This document shows positions 36,563 to 45,503 of a DNA stretch of 64,000 nucleotides, piece after piece. Each line of letters opens with the position of its first letter. Positions within the stretch are counted from its first letter, which is position 1. The position numbers and the translations under genes were made by a program. This DNA is from Staphylococcus pettenkoferi (GTDB lineage Bacteria > Bacillota > Bacilli > Staphylococcales > Staphylococcaceae), in assembly GCF_026659735.1 (NCBI RefSeq), contig NZ_JANSKK010000013.1, positions 62,001 through 126,000 on the forward strand, given 5' to 3'. The notes beneath the pieces are model-generated. The model saw only the letters and a program-made list of their open reading frames with translations, had not been told where the DNA came from and did not search any database.

Positions 36563-36576
36563 TGAAAGCGTTATCG
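36563..36576. promoter_or_regulatory. candidate CcpA binding site (cre)
   Basis: TGAAAGCGTTATCG matches the cre consensus TGWAARCGYTWNCW at 13 of 14 positions (only the last base deviates). It lies about 170 bases upstream of the YkvI-like gene, near a TATAGT on the minus strand. Confidence 0.45.
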
Positions 36577-36675
36577 ACTATAATTTCAGTTATTGAAAAA
36601 GAAAAACTGAGATAATTTTGTATTTTTATTCATCTCCATTAATTGTTCAATCATTTGTCACATATTATTAAAATA

Positions 36676-36711
36676 AAAAACAGAAGTATTGTTTAATCCA
36701 ACACTCCTGTT
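36676..36711 (-). terminator. terminator after the 166-residue gene
   Basis: On the minus strand AAACAGGAGTGTTG pairs with CAATACTTCTGTTT, followed by TTTATT. Confidence 0.75.
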
Positions 36712-36726
36712 TACATTTACTACATA

Positions 36727-37227
36727 TCATTTCGCATTACGATAACTGTTGAGTTCGTCGAAATCAACGACTACATTATCGAGACGTTTCGCTGTATCTT
36801 TCAAGACATTACGCGCTACGTTATTTGATGGGTCAAGCTTTAATATTTGTCGTGAAATTTCCATCGCCTTTTTATCAGAAATCACAGGCTCTGGAACTGC
36901 GTGAAGTAAGAGCATCTGCAAGAGACTCTTGACCTCTTTGCCGTCAGTTAACTTTATGGAAGCTTCAGCATGATAATACGCTGAATCTAAAGCGCCTTTC
37001 ACGTCACTGAGTGGATAGACGAGCAATAGGAAAGCGAGGTCATGTAATTCAGCCGTTTCTTCTTGCTTCATCATATCTAAAATACATGTATAGAACATCG
37101 TACTTTCAACTTCGTGGGCACTTGAAATATATGCTTCTTCAAAATCCATAAAATCTGTTTCGGACATTAATTGTTTCAGTGATTCAAATTCGCCGTTTAA
37201 GACATGTTTCTTTATCAAATCTTGCAT
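36727..37227 (-). CDS. helical repeat-like cytoplasmic protein, unknown function
   Basis: This 166-residue protein is all helical, with acidic amphipathic helices. The ISRQILKLDPSNNVARNVLKDTAKRL segment resembles a TPR-like hairpin. No catalytic motif, signal or membrane segment is seen. A good TTAGGAGG site precedes it. A short intergenic gap separates it from dhaM, and its own terminator follows. I do not recognise a named family. A scaffold role would be a guess. Confidence 0.6.
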   Translation of the reverse strand: MQDLIKKHVLNGEFESLKQLMSETDFMDFEEAYISSAHEVESTMFYTCILDMMKQEETAELHDLAFLLLVYPLSDVKGALDSAYYHAEASIKLTDGKEVKSLLQMLLLHAVPEPVISDKKAMEISRQILKLDPSNNVARNVLKDTAKRLDNVVVDFDELNSYRNAK

Positions 37228-37344
37228 GGCAATGTCCTCCTAATAATCAGCTGTAGTGTTAAAGATGGGTTGTTTCTTAATAGATTAAGCATTCATCTTT
37301 TTCAAGTTAGTTAATATTAATTCTATCATATATGATGTCGTAAA

Positions 37345-37719
37345 TCATTTAAAGGCATAATGTTTCTTCACTTCTTCTAACGCCTCATTCAACGATGCAC
37401 CTGTAGAGAGCTTCACTGCCGCCGTGAAACTTCCCTCGACGATAGGTGCCTCAACTTTCACACGTTCGTAGTTGCCCTCATACATTTCTAGCGCCATATC
37501 TAGGTTCATCTCTGCAGAGCCTAAATCGTAAAAGCAAATGAGATCTTCATTAATCTGATTGATTTGTTCTTGAATAGCATCGAAAGAAGTTCCTATCTCT
37601 TTACCGTCTTCCACGCCACCAACTGCGTAAACATCGACATCGCCTGCCATTTGTTTGAGCAATTGACGCGTACCTTCTGCAATGTCTCGACTATGACTCA
37701 CTAATAATATCGCACTCAT
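37345..37719 (-). CDS. dhaM: dihydroxyacetone kinase phosphotransfer subunit DhaM
   Basis: This 124-residue PTS EIIA-mannose-like domain begins MSAILLVSHSRDIAEG, where H9 receives phosphate from HPr. FYDLGSAEMN is also typical of DhaM. It rephosphorylates ADP bound to DhaL. The start at 37719 is one base after the dhaL stop, so the two are coupled; the frame is open for 5 more codons inside dhaL. It is the last gene of the dhaKLM operon. Confidence 0.88.
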   Translation of the reverse strand: MSAILLVSHSRDIAEGTRQLLKQMAGDVDVYAVGGVEDGKEIGTSFDAIQEQINQINEDLICFYDLGSAEMNLDMALEMYEGNYERVKVEAPIVEGSFTAAVKLSTGASLNEALEEVKKHYAFK

Positions 37720-37720
37720 T

Positions 37721-38296
37721 TTACACCTCTCCAATCAATGCATTGAGAATATAGACACTACTTTGTGCGCCTGGATCCATATGTCCAATAGACTCTTCTT
37801 TAAAGTACGCTGCTCGACCTTTCGTCGCTTCTAAATCTACTGTATCTTGCGCATAACCTTGGAGTATCTCTAGCGTCACTCGTTCTCCATTCGCAACCGC
37901 TTCACGCGCACGATCAATCACATCAAACATCGTTTTCTCACCGCGCTCCACTTTACCTCTTTGTGCGACCGCTTCAGCAAATGCTTCTAACACGTTAGGT
38001 AACTGTTCTTTGCTGAAATCTTCATCAACGACTTGGGACATTTTAACGAAACTAAAGCCGTAGAGCGGACCTGACGCGCCACCAATTTGTGACATGAGCG
38101 TCATCCCAGTCGATTTAAAGAGTTGCGCCATCGAACTATCATCCATGCGCTCCGGTAACGCTTTGAATCCTCTCAACATGTTCACACCGTGGTCACCGTC
38201 ACCAATCGCACGGTCTAACTCAGTCAATCGCGCTTCTTGTTCAGCAAACGTCTCAGCAAGTTGGATCAATCTCTCTTTCATTTCAACTACTTCCAT
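37721..38296 (-). CDS. dhaL: dihydroxyacetone kinase ADP-binding subunit DhaL
   Basis: This 191-residue protein contains LDRAIGDGDHGVNMLRGF, the aspartate-rich motif that holds two Mg2+ and ADP, and SVYILNALI near the end. The middle has MTLMSQIGGASGPLYG. It carries the nucleotide coenzyme used to phosphorylate dihydroxyacetone bound to DhaK. The start at 38296 follows AGGAGG. Confidence 0.93.
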   Translation of the reverse strand: MEVVEMKERLIQLAETFAEQEARLTELDRAIGDGDHGVNMLRGFKALPERMDDSSMAQLFKSTGMTLMSQIGGASGPLYGFSFVKMSQVVDEDFSKEQLPNVLEAFAEAVAQRGKVERGEKTMFDVIDRAREAVANGERVTLEILQGYAQDTVDLEATKGRAAYFKEESIGHMDPGAQSSVYILNALIGEV

Positions 38297-38312
38297 CTTT
38301 CTTCCTCCTTAC

Positions 38313-39278
38313 TTAGTTAAAATACGCGCTCTCAGTTGGCGCTTTCAAAGCCTCATCTATTTGAGTGTCATAAGGTATAACGGTAATGGAGAAACCTTCC
38401 ATATTTAATGACGTCATATAGTCTCCTACGAACCAACTTTTAACCGAAATAGACTGCGCTTCTAAATAAGCGCTGAGATATTTCGTAACGATGTGCAATT
38501 CTGAAAGTGGCGTACCCCCCATACCGTTGACCATCACTATCCACTCGGTTGATTTCACTTCTTGACGTAATCGTTCCACGAGCCGTTGAACGATGTCATC
38601 TATCGGTTTAGCTTCAGTACGCTCAATGCCTCGCTCCCCATGGATGCCAATACCAATTTCCATTTGGTCATCGTGTAAATCGAAGCCATATTGTTCCGTC
38701 GTTGGCACATATGGAGGTTGCAATGCCATTCCAATCGATTTCATTTGAGTGAGCAAATGCTCCACTTGTTCAACAATATCTTCAAGCGACTCACCTTGGT
38801 CTGCGAGATAACCCGCGTATTTGTGTACAAAGACGGTACCCGCTACGCCTCGTCGTTGCTCTGCATTATCCACTGCGATATCATCTTTGACCACGACCAT
38901 TTTCGCAGAGATGCCTTCCATCTCAGCCATTTCTTGAGCCATCTCGAAGTTCATGACGTCGCCCGCATAGTTCTTCACGATAAGCAATACGCCTGCTTCT
39001 GTAGCAACTGCTTTAATCGCACTCAGAATCTTGTCCGGTGTGGGCGAAGTAAAGATTTCACCACAGACCGCTGCATCCAACATACCGTCAGCCACATATC
39101 CCGCGTGCGCAGGTTCGTGCCCACTTCCACCACCAGACACAAGTGCTACACCTGAAGCTTTCTTGTGCTTTCTCACTACTACAGTATCTTCAATGATTTC
39201 AATATCATCCTGACTCACATTTAAACCTGCCAACATATCTTGCACATAATCCGTCTTAGACTTGATGAGTTTCTTCAT
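38313..39278 (-). CDS. dhaK: dihydroxyacetone kinase substrate-binding subunit DhaK
   Basis: This 321-residue protein contains GGGSGHEPAHAGYVADGMLDAA, the conserved substrate-site stretch (split over the loop), and MEIGIGIHGERGI, whose histidine forms the hemiaminal bond with dihydroxyacetone. It is the first gene of dhaKLM, with a strong GAGAGGAGG site. In S. aureus this operon also lies beside fhuCBG, as here. It makes dihydroxyacetone phosphate from free dihydroxyacetone using PEP through PTS components. Confidence 0.93.
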   Translation of the reverse strand: MKKLIKSKTDYVQDMLAGLNVSQDDIEIIEDTVVVRKHKKASGVALVSGGGSGHEPAHAGYVADGMLDAAVCGEIFTSPTPDKILSAIKAVATEAGVLLIVKNYAGDVMNFEMAQEMAEMEGISAKMVVVKDDIAVDNAEQRRGVAGTVFVHKYAGYLADQGESLEDIVEQVEHLLTQMKSIGMALQPPYVPTTEQYGFDLHDDQMEIGIGIHGERGIERTEAKPIDDIVQRLVERLRQEVKSTEWIVMVNGMGGTPLSELHIVTKYLSAYLEAQSISVKSWFVGDYMTSLNMEGFSITVIPYDTQIDEALKAPTESAYFN

Positions 39279-39429
39279 TTGAACAACCTCCTCTCAACTT
39301 ACTTCCATTATAGAACATTTGAGTCCCTCTCACCTATTTAGAGGTTTTGTAAAATGCTAGCTAAGTAAAACGTCATCTCTATATTTCGCTATTGTGTTAT
39401 AGGCCAATTATTTCCTTCATATTAAAAAT

Positions 39430-39473
39430 GGCCTTCAAATGAATTCCCCAATTGGAAGTTCATTTGAAAGCCT
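39430..39473 (-). terminator. terminator after fhuG
   Basis: On the minus strand GGCTTTCAAATGAA pairs with TTCATTTGAAGGCC around a short inner stem, followed by ATTTTTAA. Confidence 0.8.
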
Positions 39474-39508
39474 AGCGAATAACTTGTTTTTATTTCTTTC
39501 CACCAACA

Positions 39509-40525
39509 TCAAACTGACTTTGTACGATACATTAAGTACAAGAAGTATGGCGCACCGATGATTGCCACGACGATACCGGCCGGAACGCCAGTCGGTTGGA
39601 TGATGGTTTGTCCAATCGTATCTGCAATGACGAGTAGACATGCACCGATTAAGACAGACAGTGGCATAAATAGTTGATGTCGTGGTCCGACAATCGTTTT
39701 AGCAATATGAGGCCCCATCAAACCGATAAAGCCAATTGCGCCGGCTACGGAAACAGCAGCCGAAGATAATAGAACAGCCACAAATAGGATGATAAAGCGT
39801 TCGCGTGACACCTTCACGCCCATACCTTGCGCAATGTCAGGATGTGTATTTAACAAGTTCAAGACGTTCGATTTCGCAAACACATACGGGATGAGAACGA
39901 TTAACCATGGAATAAAAGATATTACAAACGGCCATTCGTCACCCCAAATATTTCCGGCTAACCACGAAGCGATAAATTCGGATTGATCTTTATCAAAGGT
40001 TGCCATCACTGTGAGGGCACCACCACTTAAAGCAGAGGCCATCCCTACACCGACGAGTACCATACTCGCAGGTGTAATGCCTTTACCTCGATTGTAACTA
40101 AAGCTGAAGATAACAAAGCTTGTCAGCAAGCCACCAACCATACTGATTAATGGTAAGACGTAAACAAAGTTATCTGCACTCACATGACCAATGCCGATAA
40201 ACAACGCAATACAGAAACCGCTTCCTGCGTTCACACCGAGAATCCCAGGTTCAGCAAGCGGGTTACGTGTCACACTTTGTAACAGCGCACCACTAAGCGC
40301 TAATGCAGCACCTGCTAAGATCGTAATCAGCATACGTGGCATTCTGAATTGCAGAAGCACAAGTGAATCGGTATAGTCTCCGAAACCGAATAAGGTTTTA
40401 AAGAAAGTACCGACAGACATTTTATAATCACCTGAAGTCATACTCCACGCGCAAGCTAACAATAGTACGACCACCAAGATGACGAGCGTGACTAACTGTT
40501 TCAAACGTAATTTGGGATCTATCAT
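39509..40525 (-). CDS. fhuG: ferric hydroxamate ABC transporter permease FhuG
   Basis: This 338-residue FecCD-family permease has about ten membrane helices, with an AALALSGALLQSVTRNPLAEPGILGVNAG region and the cytoplasmic GFIGLMGPHIAKTIVG loop that docks the ATPase. Its ATG overlaps the fhuB stop by four bases (ATGA). In S. aureus FhuCBG imports ferrichrome-type siderophores delivered by FhuD1/FhuD2, which are encoded elsewhere and are not in this window. Confidence 0.9.
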   Translation of the reverse strand: MIDPKLRLKQLVTLVILVVVLLLACAWSMTSGDYKMSVGTFFKTLFGFGDYTDSLVLLQFRMPRMLITILAGAALALSGALLQSVTRNPLAEPGILGVNAGSGFCIALFIGIGHVSADNFVYVLPLISMVGGLLTSFVIFSFSYNRGKGITPASMVLVGVGMASALSGGALTVMATFDKDQSEFIASWLAGNIWGDEWPFVISFIPWLIVLIPYVFAKSNVLNLLNTHPDIAQGMGVKVSRERFIILFVAVLLSSAAVSVAGAIGFIGLMGPHIAKTIVGPRHQLFMPLSVLIGACLLVIADTIGQTIIQPTGVPAGIVVAIIGAPYFLYLMYRTKSV

Positions 40526-41517
40526 GAGAAACGACCCCCTCTTTTAACTAAAAATAAGAAATAAGGCACACCGATAAAGGAAATAATCGCACCCATCGGC
40601 GCCTCTCCTAGCATACGAGCGAGCGTGTCAGCCAGTAAGACCAACAGACCGCCAGCAATCGCGGAGACAGGAATGACGCGCGCATAATCGGTTCCGACTA
40701 AATAACGCACAATGTGAGGAACGAGCAAGCCAACAAAGGCAACTTGACCGACCATCGCTACAGCAATGCCTGCGAGAATCATCGACATTACCAGCGTTAC
40801 GCCACGGATGGCCGCAACGTTCTGACCTAGTCCTCGCGCTAAACTCTCACCTAAGTTGAGAATCGTCAATTGCTTACTCATACCAAGAATGACAGCAAGC
40901 GAAATCAGAACGAAGGGTGCTGCCCATAGAATTTGATTCCAAGTCGTTCCTGATACCCCACCTGCACTCCAGAAAGTAATGCTTTGGTTGAGTTTAAATA
41001 ATAGAGCGATACCTTGACTGAGCGCTGTAAGTAACGCACTCACTGCCGCACCAGCTAAGATGATACGCATTGGATTGAAACCATCACTACGAGAGCGTCC
41101 GATCATCAAGACGATGAAACCACCAAGCAATGCACCTACAAAGCCAGCAAACATCAAGACGATAAAAGGCGCGCTCGGCAATACTGCATACGTGAGTGCC
41201 AGCATAAACGCCGCACCAGAGTTCAAGCCGATTAAGCTAGGATCAGCTAAACCATTCTTCGTCACACCTTGAATGACGGCGCCTGCTGTCGCAAGTGCGA
41301 TTCCCACTAATATCGCACCGATATCTCGTGGAATACGGATTTCAGCAATAATATTGTGTTGTTCATTATGAGGATTGTAATGAAAGATGGCTTCAAAGAT
41401 CGTAGTAAGGTTGACCTTCGCTTCTCCGAGTAAGATCGAACCAGCGAAGACAAGAAGGAGTAGACAAGTAGCGATAATCAGTGTTGTGATATAATTCATT
41501 TTACCTTTCGTCTTCAT
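40522..41517 (-). CDS. fhuB: ferric hydroxamate ABC transporter permease FhuB
   Basis: This 331-residue FecCD-family permease includes IALATAGAVIQGVTKNGLADPSLIGLNSG (with breaks) and the ATPase-docking loop VAFVGLLVPHIVRYLVG. It pairs with FhuG to form the membrane channel. It sits 12 bases after fhuC and overlaps fhuG. The start is behind TAGGGAG. Order and lengths match S. aureus fhuCBG. Confidence 0.9.
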   Translation of the reverse strand: MKTKGKMNYITTLIIATCLLLLVFAGSILLGEAKVNLTTIFEAIFHYNPHNEQHNIIAEIRIPRDIGAILVGIALATAGAVIQGVTKNGLADPSLIGLNSGAAFMLALTYAVLPSAPFIVLMFAGFVGALLGGFIVLMIGRSRSDGFNPMRIILAGAAVSALLTALSQGIALLFKLNQSITFWSAGGVSGTTWNQILWAAPFVLISLAVILGMSKQLTILNLGESLARGLGQNVAAIRGVTLVMSMILAGIAVAMVGQVAFVGLLVPHIVRYLVGTDYARVIPVSAIAGGLLVLLADTLARMLGEAPMGAIISFIGVPYFLFLVKRGGRFS

Positions 41518-41529
41518 CTTGCATACTCC

Positions 41530-42333
41530 CTACACATTTGGATAGTTTCTCTTACACAAGTCGTAAGTCACAAGCATAGGTTTGCCTGTTCTCGGATCTG
41601 TGCTGATTTCTACATCTATATTAAAGACGCGTTCTAATATATCTTCAGTGAGTACATCTGACGTCTCACCGTCTTTCACAATTTGACCATCCTTCATCGT
41701 GATAAGATAGTCTGAAAAACGCACAGCTTGATTGATATCATGCAAGACCATCACAATTGTACAACCTTGTTCACGGTTGAGTTGTGTAATCAGTTCTAGT
41801 ATTTCGAGCTGATGTGAAATATCTAGATAAGTCGTAGGCTCATCTAGGAAGATGATATCTGTCTTCTGAGCGAGCGCCATCGCTATCCACACACGTTGAC
41901 GTTGTCCGCCACTTAAGTCGTTAATTGAGCGGAACTTGAATTCTTTCGTTCCAGTCACTTCAAGTGCCCAATCGATTTGTTGTTTGTCTTCCGCTGATAA
42001 ACGTCCAAAGCCTTTCTGATGTGGAAAGCGGCCGTAAGAAACGAGCTCGCCGACTGTTAAACCGTCTGCCACTTCAGGAGACTGCGGTAGTATGGCAATC
42101 TTCTTCGCGACTTCTTTCGTAGATTGTGTGTGAATACTTTCCCCATCAAGTACAATTTCTCCGCCTTTAATAGATAGTAGACGTGAGAGTGCTTTTAATA
42201 ATGTTGATTTCCCGCAACCATTAGGGCCAATAATCGATGTGACTTTACCGTCTGGAATATTCACATCGAGTTGATCGACTATCGTATGGTCACCATAACC
42301 TATCGTAACTTGATTACCTGCTAAACGTGTCAT
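41530..42333 (-). CDS. fhuC: iron-siderophore ABC transporter ATPase FhuC
   Basis: This 267-residue ATPase has GPNGCGKST (Walker A), the DLSGGQRQR signature and IIFLDEPTTYLD (Walker B), followed by the switch His in MVLHDINQA. The start at 42333 (MTRLAG) follows AAGGGAA; the frame is open 11 codons further. S. aureus FhuC also energises other siderophore permeases (Hts, Sir). A perfect Fur box lies about 150 bases upstream. Confidence 0.92.
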   Translation of the reverse strand: MTRLAGNQVTIGYGDHTIVDQLDVNIPDGKVTSIIGPNGCGKSTLLKALSRLLSIKGGEIVLDGESIHTQSTKEVAKKIAILPQSPEVADGLTVGELVSYGRFPHQKGFGRLSAEDKQQIDWALEVTGTKEFKFRSINDLSGGQRQRVWIAMALAQKTDIIFLDEPTTYLDISHQLEILELITQLNREQGCTIVMVLHDINQAVRFSDYLITMKDGQIVKDGETSDVLTEDILERVFNIDVEISTDPRTGKPMLVTYDLCKRNYPNV

Positions 42334-42481
42334 AAATTCCCTTCTCTCCTCCAACACTGAAATCATTTATTTTAGAGATGCGTCTCACATTTCGAGACGT
42401 TTATGTCTATTTCATAAAGCTATTTAACGTGCTATCAATATATCCATTACGTCATATTATTATAAACGTTTTATCACTAAA

Positions 42482-42496
42482 TGATAATCATTATCA
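42482..42496. promoter_or_regulatory. Fur box upstream of fhuCBG
   Basis: TGATAATCATTATCA is a perfect 7-1-7 inverted repeat matching the Fur consensus (TGATAAT-N-ATTATCA). It lies upstream of fhuC and indicates iron-repressed expression. Confidence 0.88.
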
Positions 42497-42570
42497 CAGG
42501 CGCTATTATATCATCTTTTCCATAATATGACTATCATCTCCAGCTATATATTAAGATTTCTTCCCATCAT

Positions 42571-42612
42571 AAAAAAGCTGCTCAAACGGCGTTATAACCG
42601 TTTGGCAGCTTC
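42571..42612 (-). terminator. terminator after the YitT gene
   Basis: On the minus strand AAGCTGC-AAACGG pairs with CCGTTT-GCAGCTT (one bulge/mismatch), followed by TTTTATG. Confidence 0.8.
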
Positions 42613-42627
42613 GTATACTTTCAAATA

Positions 42628-43461
42628 TTAATCTTCCATTAAGAAACCATTACCATAGACGTCACGCACATCGTGAATGACTAAGAAAGCATCTTGGTCT
42701 GTTCGACGAATTAAACGTTTCGCCTTACTAATTTGTGTCTTCGTAATCACGACATACAGAATATCTTTCTCTTGTTTAGAGAAGTAACCACGGCCATTTA
42801 AGATCGTTAAACCACGACCGACTTCTGTATCAATGACTTTAGCTACTTCGTCAGGCTTGCTGGAAATAATCGTCATCGCTTTCTTCGTATTCAAACCTTC
42901 AATAACGAAGTCCATCACTTTCGTACCGATATAAAGTGATACAACTGTTACGAGCGCTTTCGCAATCGGAATTTCTGTGAGTGAGATGAGGACAACGATT
43001 AAGTCGAAGAATAACAATGCATAAGCCGTATTGAATTCCGTATATTTAGATACGATACGCGCCAAGATCGTCGTTCCTCCAGATGTACCCCCTGCAATGA
43101 CGATGATGCCGATACCGAGACCGACACATGAACCGCCGAAGATCGCGTTGATGATGATGTTGCCCGTTTCTACATGCCATGACTCAGTTAACTTTAAGAA
43201 GATGGACATGAGCACGGTTGCGAGAATGGTTAAATACGTATTACGTCTGCTTAAATATTTAAATCCTACAACGAGAAGAATCGCGTTTAATACAAAGTTA
43301 GAAATAGCGGGTGAAATATGAAACGCATAGTAGAGCGTGATGGCGAGACCGGTTACGCCACCTTCACCTAATTGACCTGATATGATAAATGTATTAACGC
43401 CAGCTGAGAATATAAAGGAACCAATAATGACGAGTATAATATCTCTAATTGTCTTGTTCAT
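42628..43461 (-). CDS. YitT-family membrane protein (DUF161-DUF2179)
   Basis: This 277-residue protein has five or six membrane helices at about 5-180, with GGVTGLAITLYY and GGTSGGTTILARIVSKYT, which are YitT hallmarks, and then a cytoplasmic DUF2179 domain (about 215-277; GRGLTILNGRGYFSKQEKDIL). The function of the family is not settled. It has a strong AAAGGAGG site. It is a monocistronic gene. Confidence 0.85.
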   Translation of the reverse strand: MNKTIRDIILVIIGSFIFSAGVNTFIISGQLGEGGVTGLAITLYYAFHISPAISNFVLNAILLVVGFKYLSRRNTYLTILATVLMSIFLKLTESWHVETGNIIINAIFGGSCVGLGIGIIVIAGGTSGGTTILARIVSKYTEFNTAYALLFFDLIVVLISLTEIPIAKALVTVVSLYIGTKVMDFVIEGLNTKKAMTIISSKPDEVAKVIDTEVGRGLTILNGRGYFSKQEKDILYVVITKTQISKAKRLIRRTDQDAFLVIHDVRDVYGNGFLMED

Positions 43462-43656
43462 CCTCGCAACCTCCTTTAAAAATTGTTAATCACTAGCATA
43501 GTAGCAAATATTAAGGCTAACTACAACACTATAAAGTAGAGTTCAAAGAATAATCGTGCTAATTTTGTGTTAATTTGTAGTAGGTTGAACTCTTATATGA
43601 CGGTAATTCAGTGTAGTTAGAAATAACTTACAGTTGTTAACTTTCTGAATTTTCTA

Positions 43657-43685
43657 TTTACTTATAGCGTTGTGTTTGCTATAAT
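43657..43685 (+). promoter_or_regulatory. promoter of the RsaD-like small RNA
   Basis: TTTACT (43657-43662), a 17-base spacer and TATAAT (43680-43685) are present, with an extended -10 TG one base before it. There is no open reading frame downstream, only a 180-base stretch ending in a terminator. Confidence 0.7.
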
Positions 43686-43691
43686 TAATTT

Positions 43692-43870
43692 CATCTTCTT
43701 GTTGGAAACAGCAAGAAGCCATCTCCTTTGTGTTGTTTATAGTAACAAAACAAATTTTTGCTCGATGTATACGCAAGTACTAGTCCTTGCTTGTCGTATA
43801 CTCAAATTCATTTCCCGTAAAGCCAAGTCTAGTGTAGGTCGACACCACTTACATATGACTTGGCTTTTTT
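43692..43870 (+). ncRNA. rsaD: RsaD-like trans-acting small RNA
   Basis: This independent transcription unit of about 179 bases has an upstream extended -10 promoter and a terminator stem AAGCCAAGTC/GACTTGGCTT (43820-43829 with 43857-43866) followed by TTTTT. It carries a single-stranded TTTCCCG stretch before the terminator, like the UCCC motif of RsaD, RsaE and RsaH. S. aureus RsaD is about 176 bases, and I recall it lying in this chromosomal neighbourhood. No coding frame. The identity is from size, location and motif, not from alignment. Confidence 0.6.
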
Positions 43871-43901
43871 GAATGGGATTTTAAACAAACTTATACGCAT
43901 T

Positions 43902-43945
43902 AAAAAAGCCCTAATATGGAAACAAATATATCCCACATTAAGGCT
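43902..43945 (-). terminator. terminator after nupC
   Basis: On the minus strand AGCCTTAAT-TGGGA pairs with TTCCATATTAGGGCT, followed by TTTTTTA. Confidence 0.75.
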
Positions 43946-43961
43946 ATAACTTTTAAACATT

Positions 43962-45188
43962 TTACCAAGCGAAGAGACCGACAAAGCCTGCAGTCATTAG
44001 AGAGACGAGAATCCCTGCAAGTAACATCATCGGAACATATTTAGATACAAAGTCCGTCGTACGTTGATCGACAATCCCTTTCAACGTACCGACAATCATA
44101 CCAATCGTCGAGAAGTTCGCGAATGAAATTAAGAATGTAGTAATCACTGCACGGTGGTGAGGCGAATAACTATTCACTTGATCTTTGATGCTACCCATTA
44201 CGACAAACTCATTTGTAACGATCTTCTTCGCCATCTGCTGTGCAACGAGCCAAGCTTCATCAAACGGTAAACCTAATAGTAGCGCGAATGGATACATAAA
44301 GACGCCGAGAATTTGGTCTAAACCAAAGCTACCTTTCCAATGCATACCATGCGCAATAAGACCTGTAATAAGATGAATGAAACGGTCGATTAAATCTGAG
44401 AGTGCCACGAAACTGATGACGAACGCGATAATAATAAGTATCAATTTCCCTGCATTGAGCACAGAATCTCCTAGGAACGAGAAGAAAGGCTGACGCTCTA
44501 CTTCTTCATTACGAATGCTATAAATGATGTCTTCTTGTTCTTTCACTGACACAGGGTTCAAGATTGAAGCCACGATAATCGCATTAATAATATTGAGCGG
44601 AATTGCTGTAAGCACGAGATCACCAGGCACCATAGTGACGTATGCCCCTACGATCGCACCAGACACCGAACTCATCGACATCATCGCTACAGTTAAGACA
44701 CGTGCTTCTTTCATGCGTTTTAACTGCTCACTGGATACAGCAAGCGCTTCTGTATTTCCCAGAAACATCATTTCGATACCGAAGAACGATTCAAACCGAG
44801 GTTGACGTGTCACTTTCGCAAGTAACCAACCGATGGCACCGATGACGCGAGGCAAAATATTGAAATACATGAGAATATCAAATAAAGGCACGACGAGCAG
44901 AATTGGGAACAAGGCACTGATGGCCATATCCATCTGATCGCCTACGAAACTGCTGAATGCAAAGCCTGTACCATGATGAGCTGACTCAATGACCCAGGCG
45001 ATACCGTTCGCTAAGCCTTTAACCACTGCTCTTCCCCATGGAAAGTATATAAAGAACCACGCTAAGAATAAGTTGAGAACGACGAGAATAGCGACAGATT
45101 TCCATTGAATATCTCGTCGCTTTCTTGAGAACAGAACGGCTATAGCAAGAAAGACGATTAAACCGATGATATTAATTAATAAATACAC
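43962..45188 (-). CDS. nupC: NupC-type concentrative nucleoside transporter
   Basis: This 408-residue CNT-family permease contains GRAVVKGLANGIAWVIES, GIEMMFLGNTEALAVSSEQLKRM, and ISFANFSTIGMIVGTLKGI, the motifs of the NupC/CNT nucleoside-cation symporter. It imports pyrimidine nucleosides, and possibly others. The start is the GTG at 45188, eight bases after AGAGGTG; the frame is open for 25 more codons but lacks a site. The gene order to abcA agrees with S. aureus. Confidence 0.88.
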   Translation of the reverse strand: MYLLINIIGLIVFLAIAVLFSRKRRDIQWKSVAILVVLNLFLAWFFIYFPWGRAVVKGLANGIAWVIESAHHGTGFAFSSFVGDQMDMAISALFPILLVVPLFDILMYFNILPRVIGAIGWLLAKVTRQPRFESFFGIEMMFLGNTEALAVSSEQLKRMKEARVLTVAMMSMSSVSGAIVGAYVTMVPGDLVLTAIPLNIINAIIVASILNPVSVKEQEDIIYSIRNEEVERQPFFSFLGDSVLNAGKLILIIIAFVISFVALSDLIDRFIHLITGLIAHGMHWKGSFGLDQILGVFMYPFALLLGLPFDEAWLVAQQMAKKIVTNEFVVMGSIKDQVNSYSPHHRAVITTFLISFANFSTIGMIVGTLKGIVDQRTTDFVSKYVPMMLLAGILVSLMTAGFVGLFAW

Positions 45189-45430
45189 GCTGAACACACC
45201 TCTCAGATTTGTAAAAGTCGTTGATATGTATAGTAAAAATGAACTATTGACTGTTAAAAACATGATATTACAAGAATCATTATACCACGTGCAGAAAGGT
45301 CAAGAAATAACAATTAGATGACATTCACTGGTTATACTTCGACTTTCTGCTTTATTTTTTCGTTATAAAAGGATGACCGTACGGTTATTTACGATGTAGA
45401 AAGGCATTTTAACTTTATCTAATCAATTCA

Positions 45431-45469
45431 AAAAACCACCAACAAAGCAAAAGACCTTGCTGGTGGTTT
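45431..45469 (-). terminator. terminator after abcA
   Basis: On the minus strand AAACCACCAGCAAG pairs with CTTTGTTGGTGGTTT, followed by TTTGAATTG. Confidence 0.8.
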
Positions 45470-45503
45470 GAAAAAGATGTACATGGTATAAGCGATTAAC
45501 CTA

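Noticed and set aside
43962-45263. Longer nupC start at 45263
   Set aside because: The extra 25 codons have no ribosome site and are not like CNT N-termini; GTG 45188 has a well-placed AGAGGTG.
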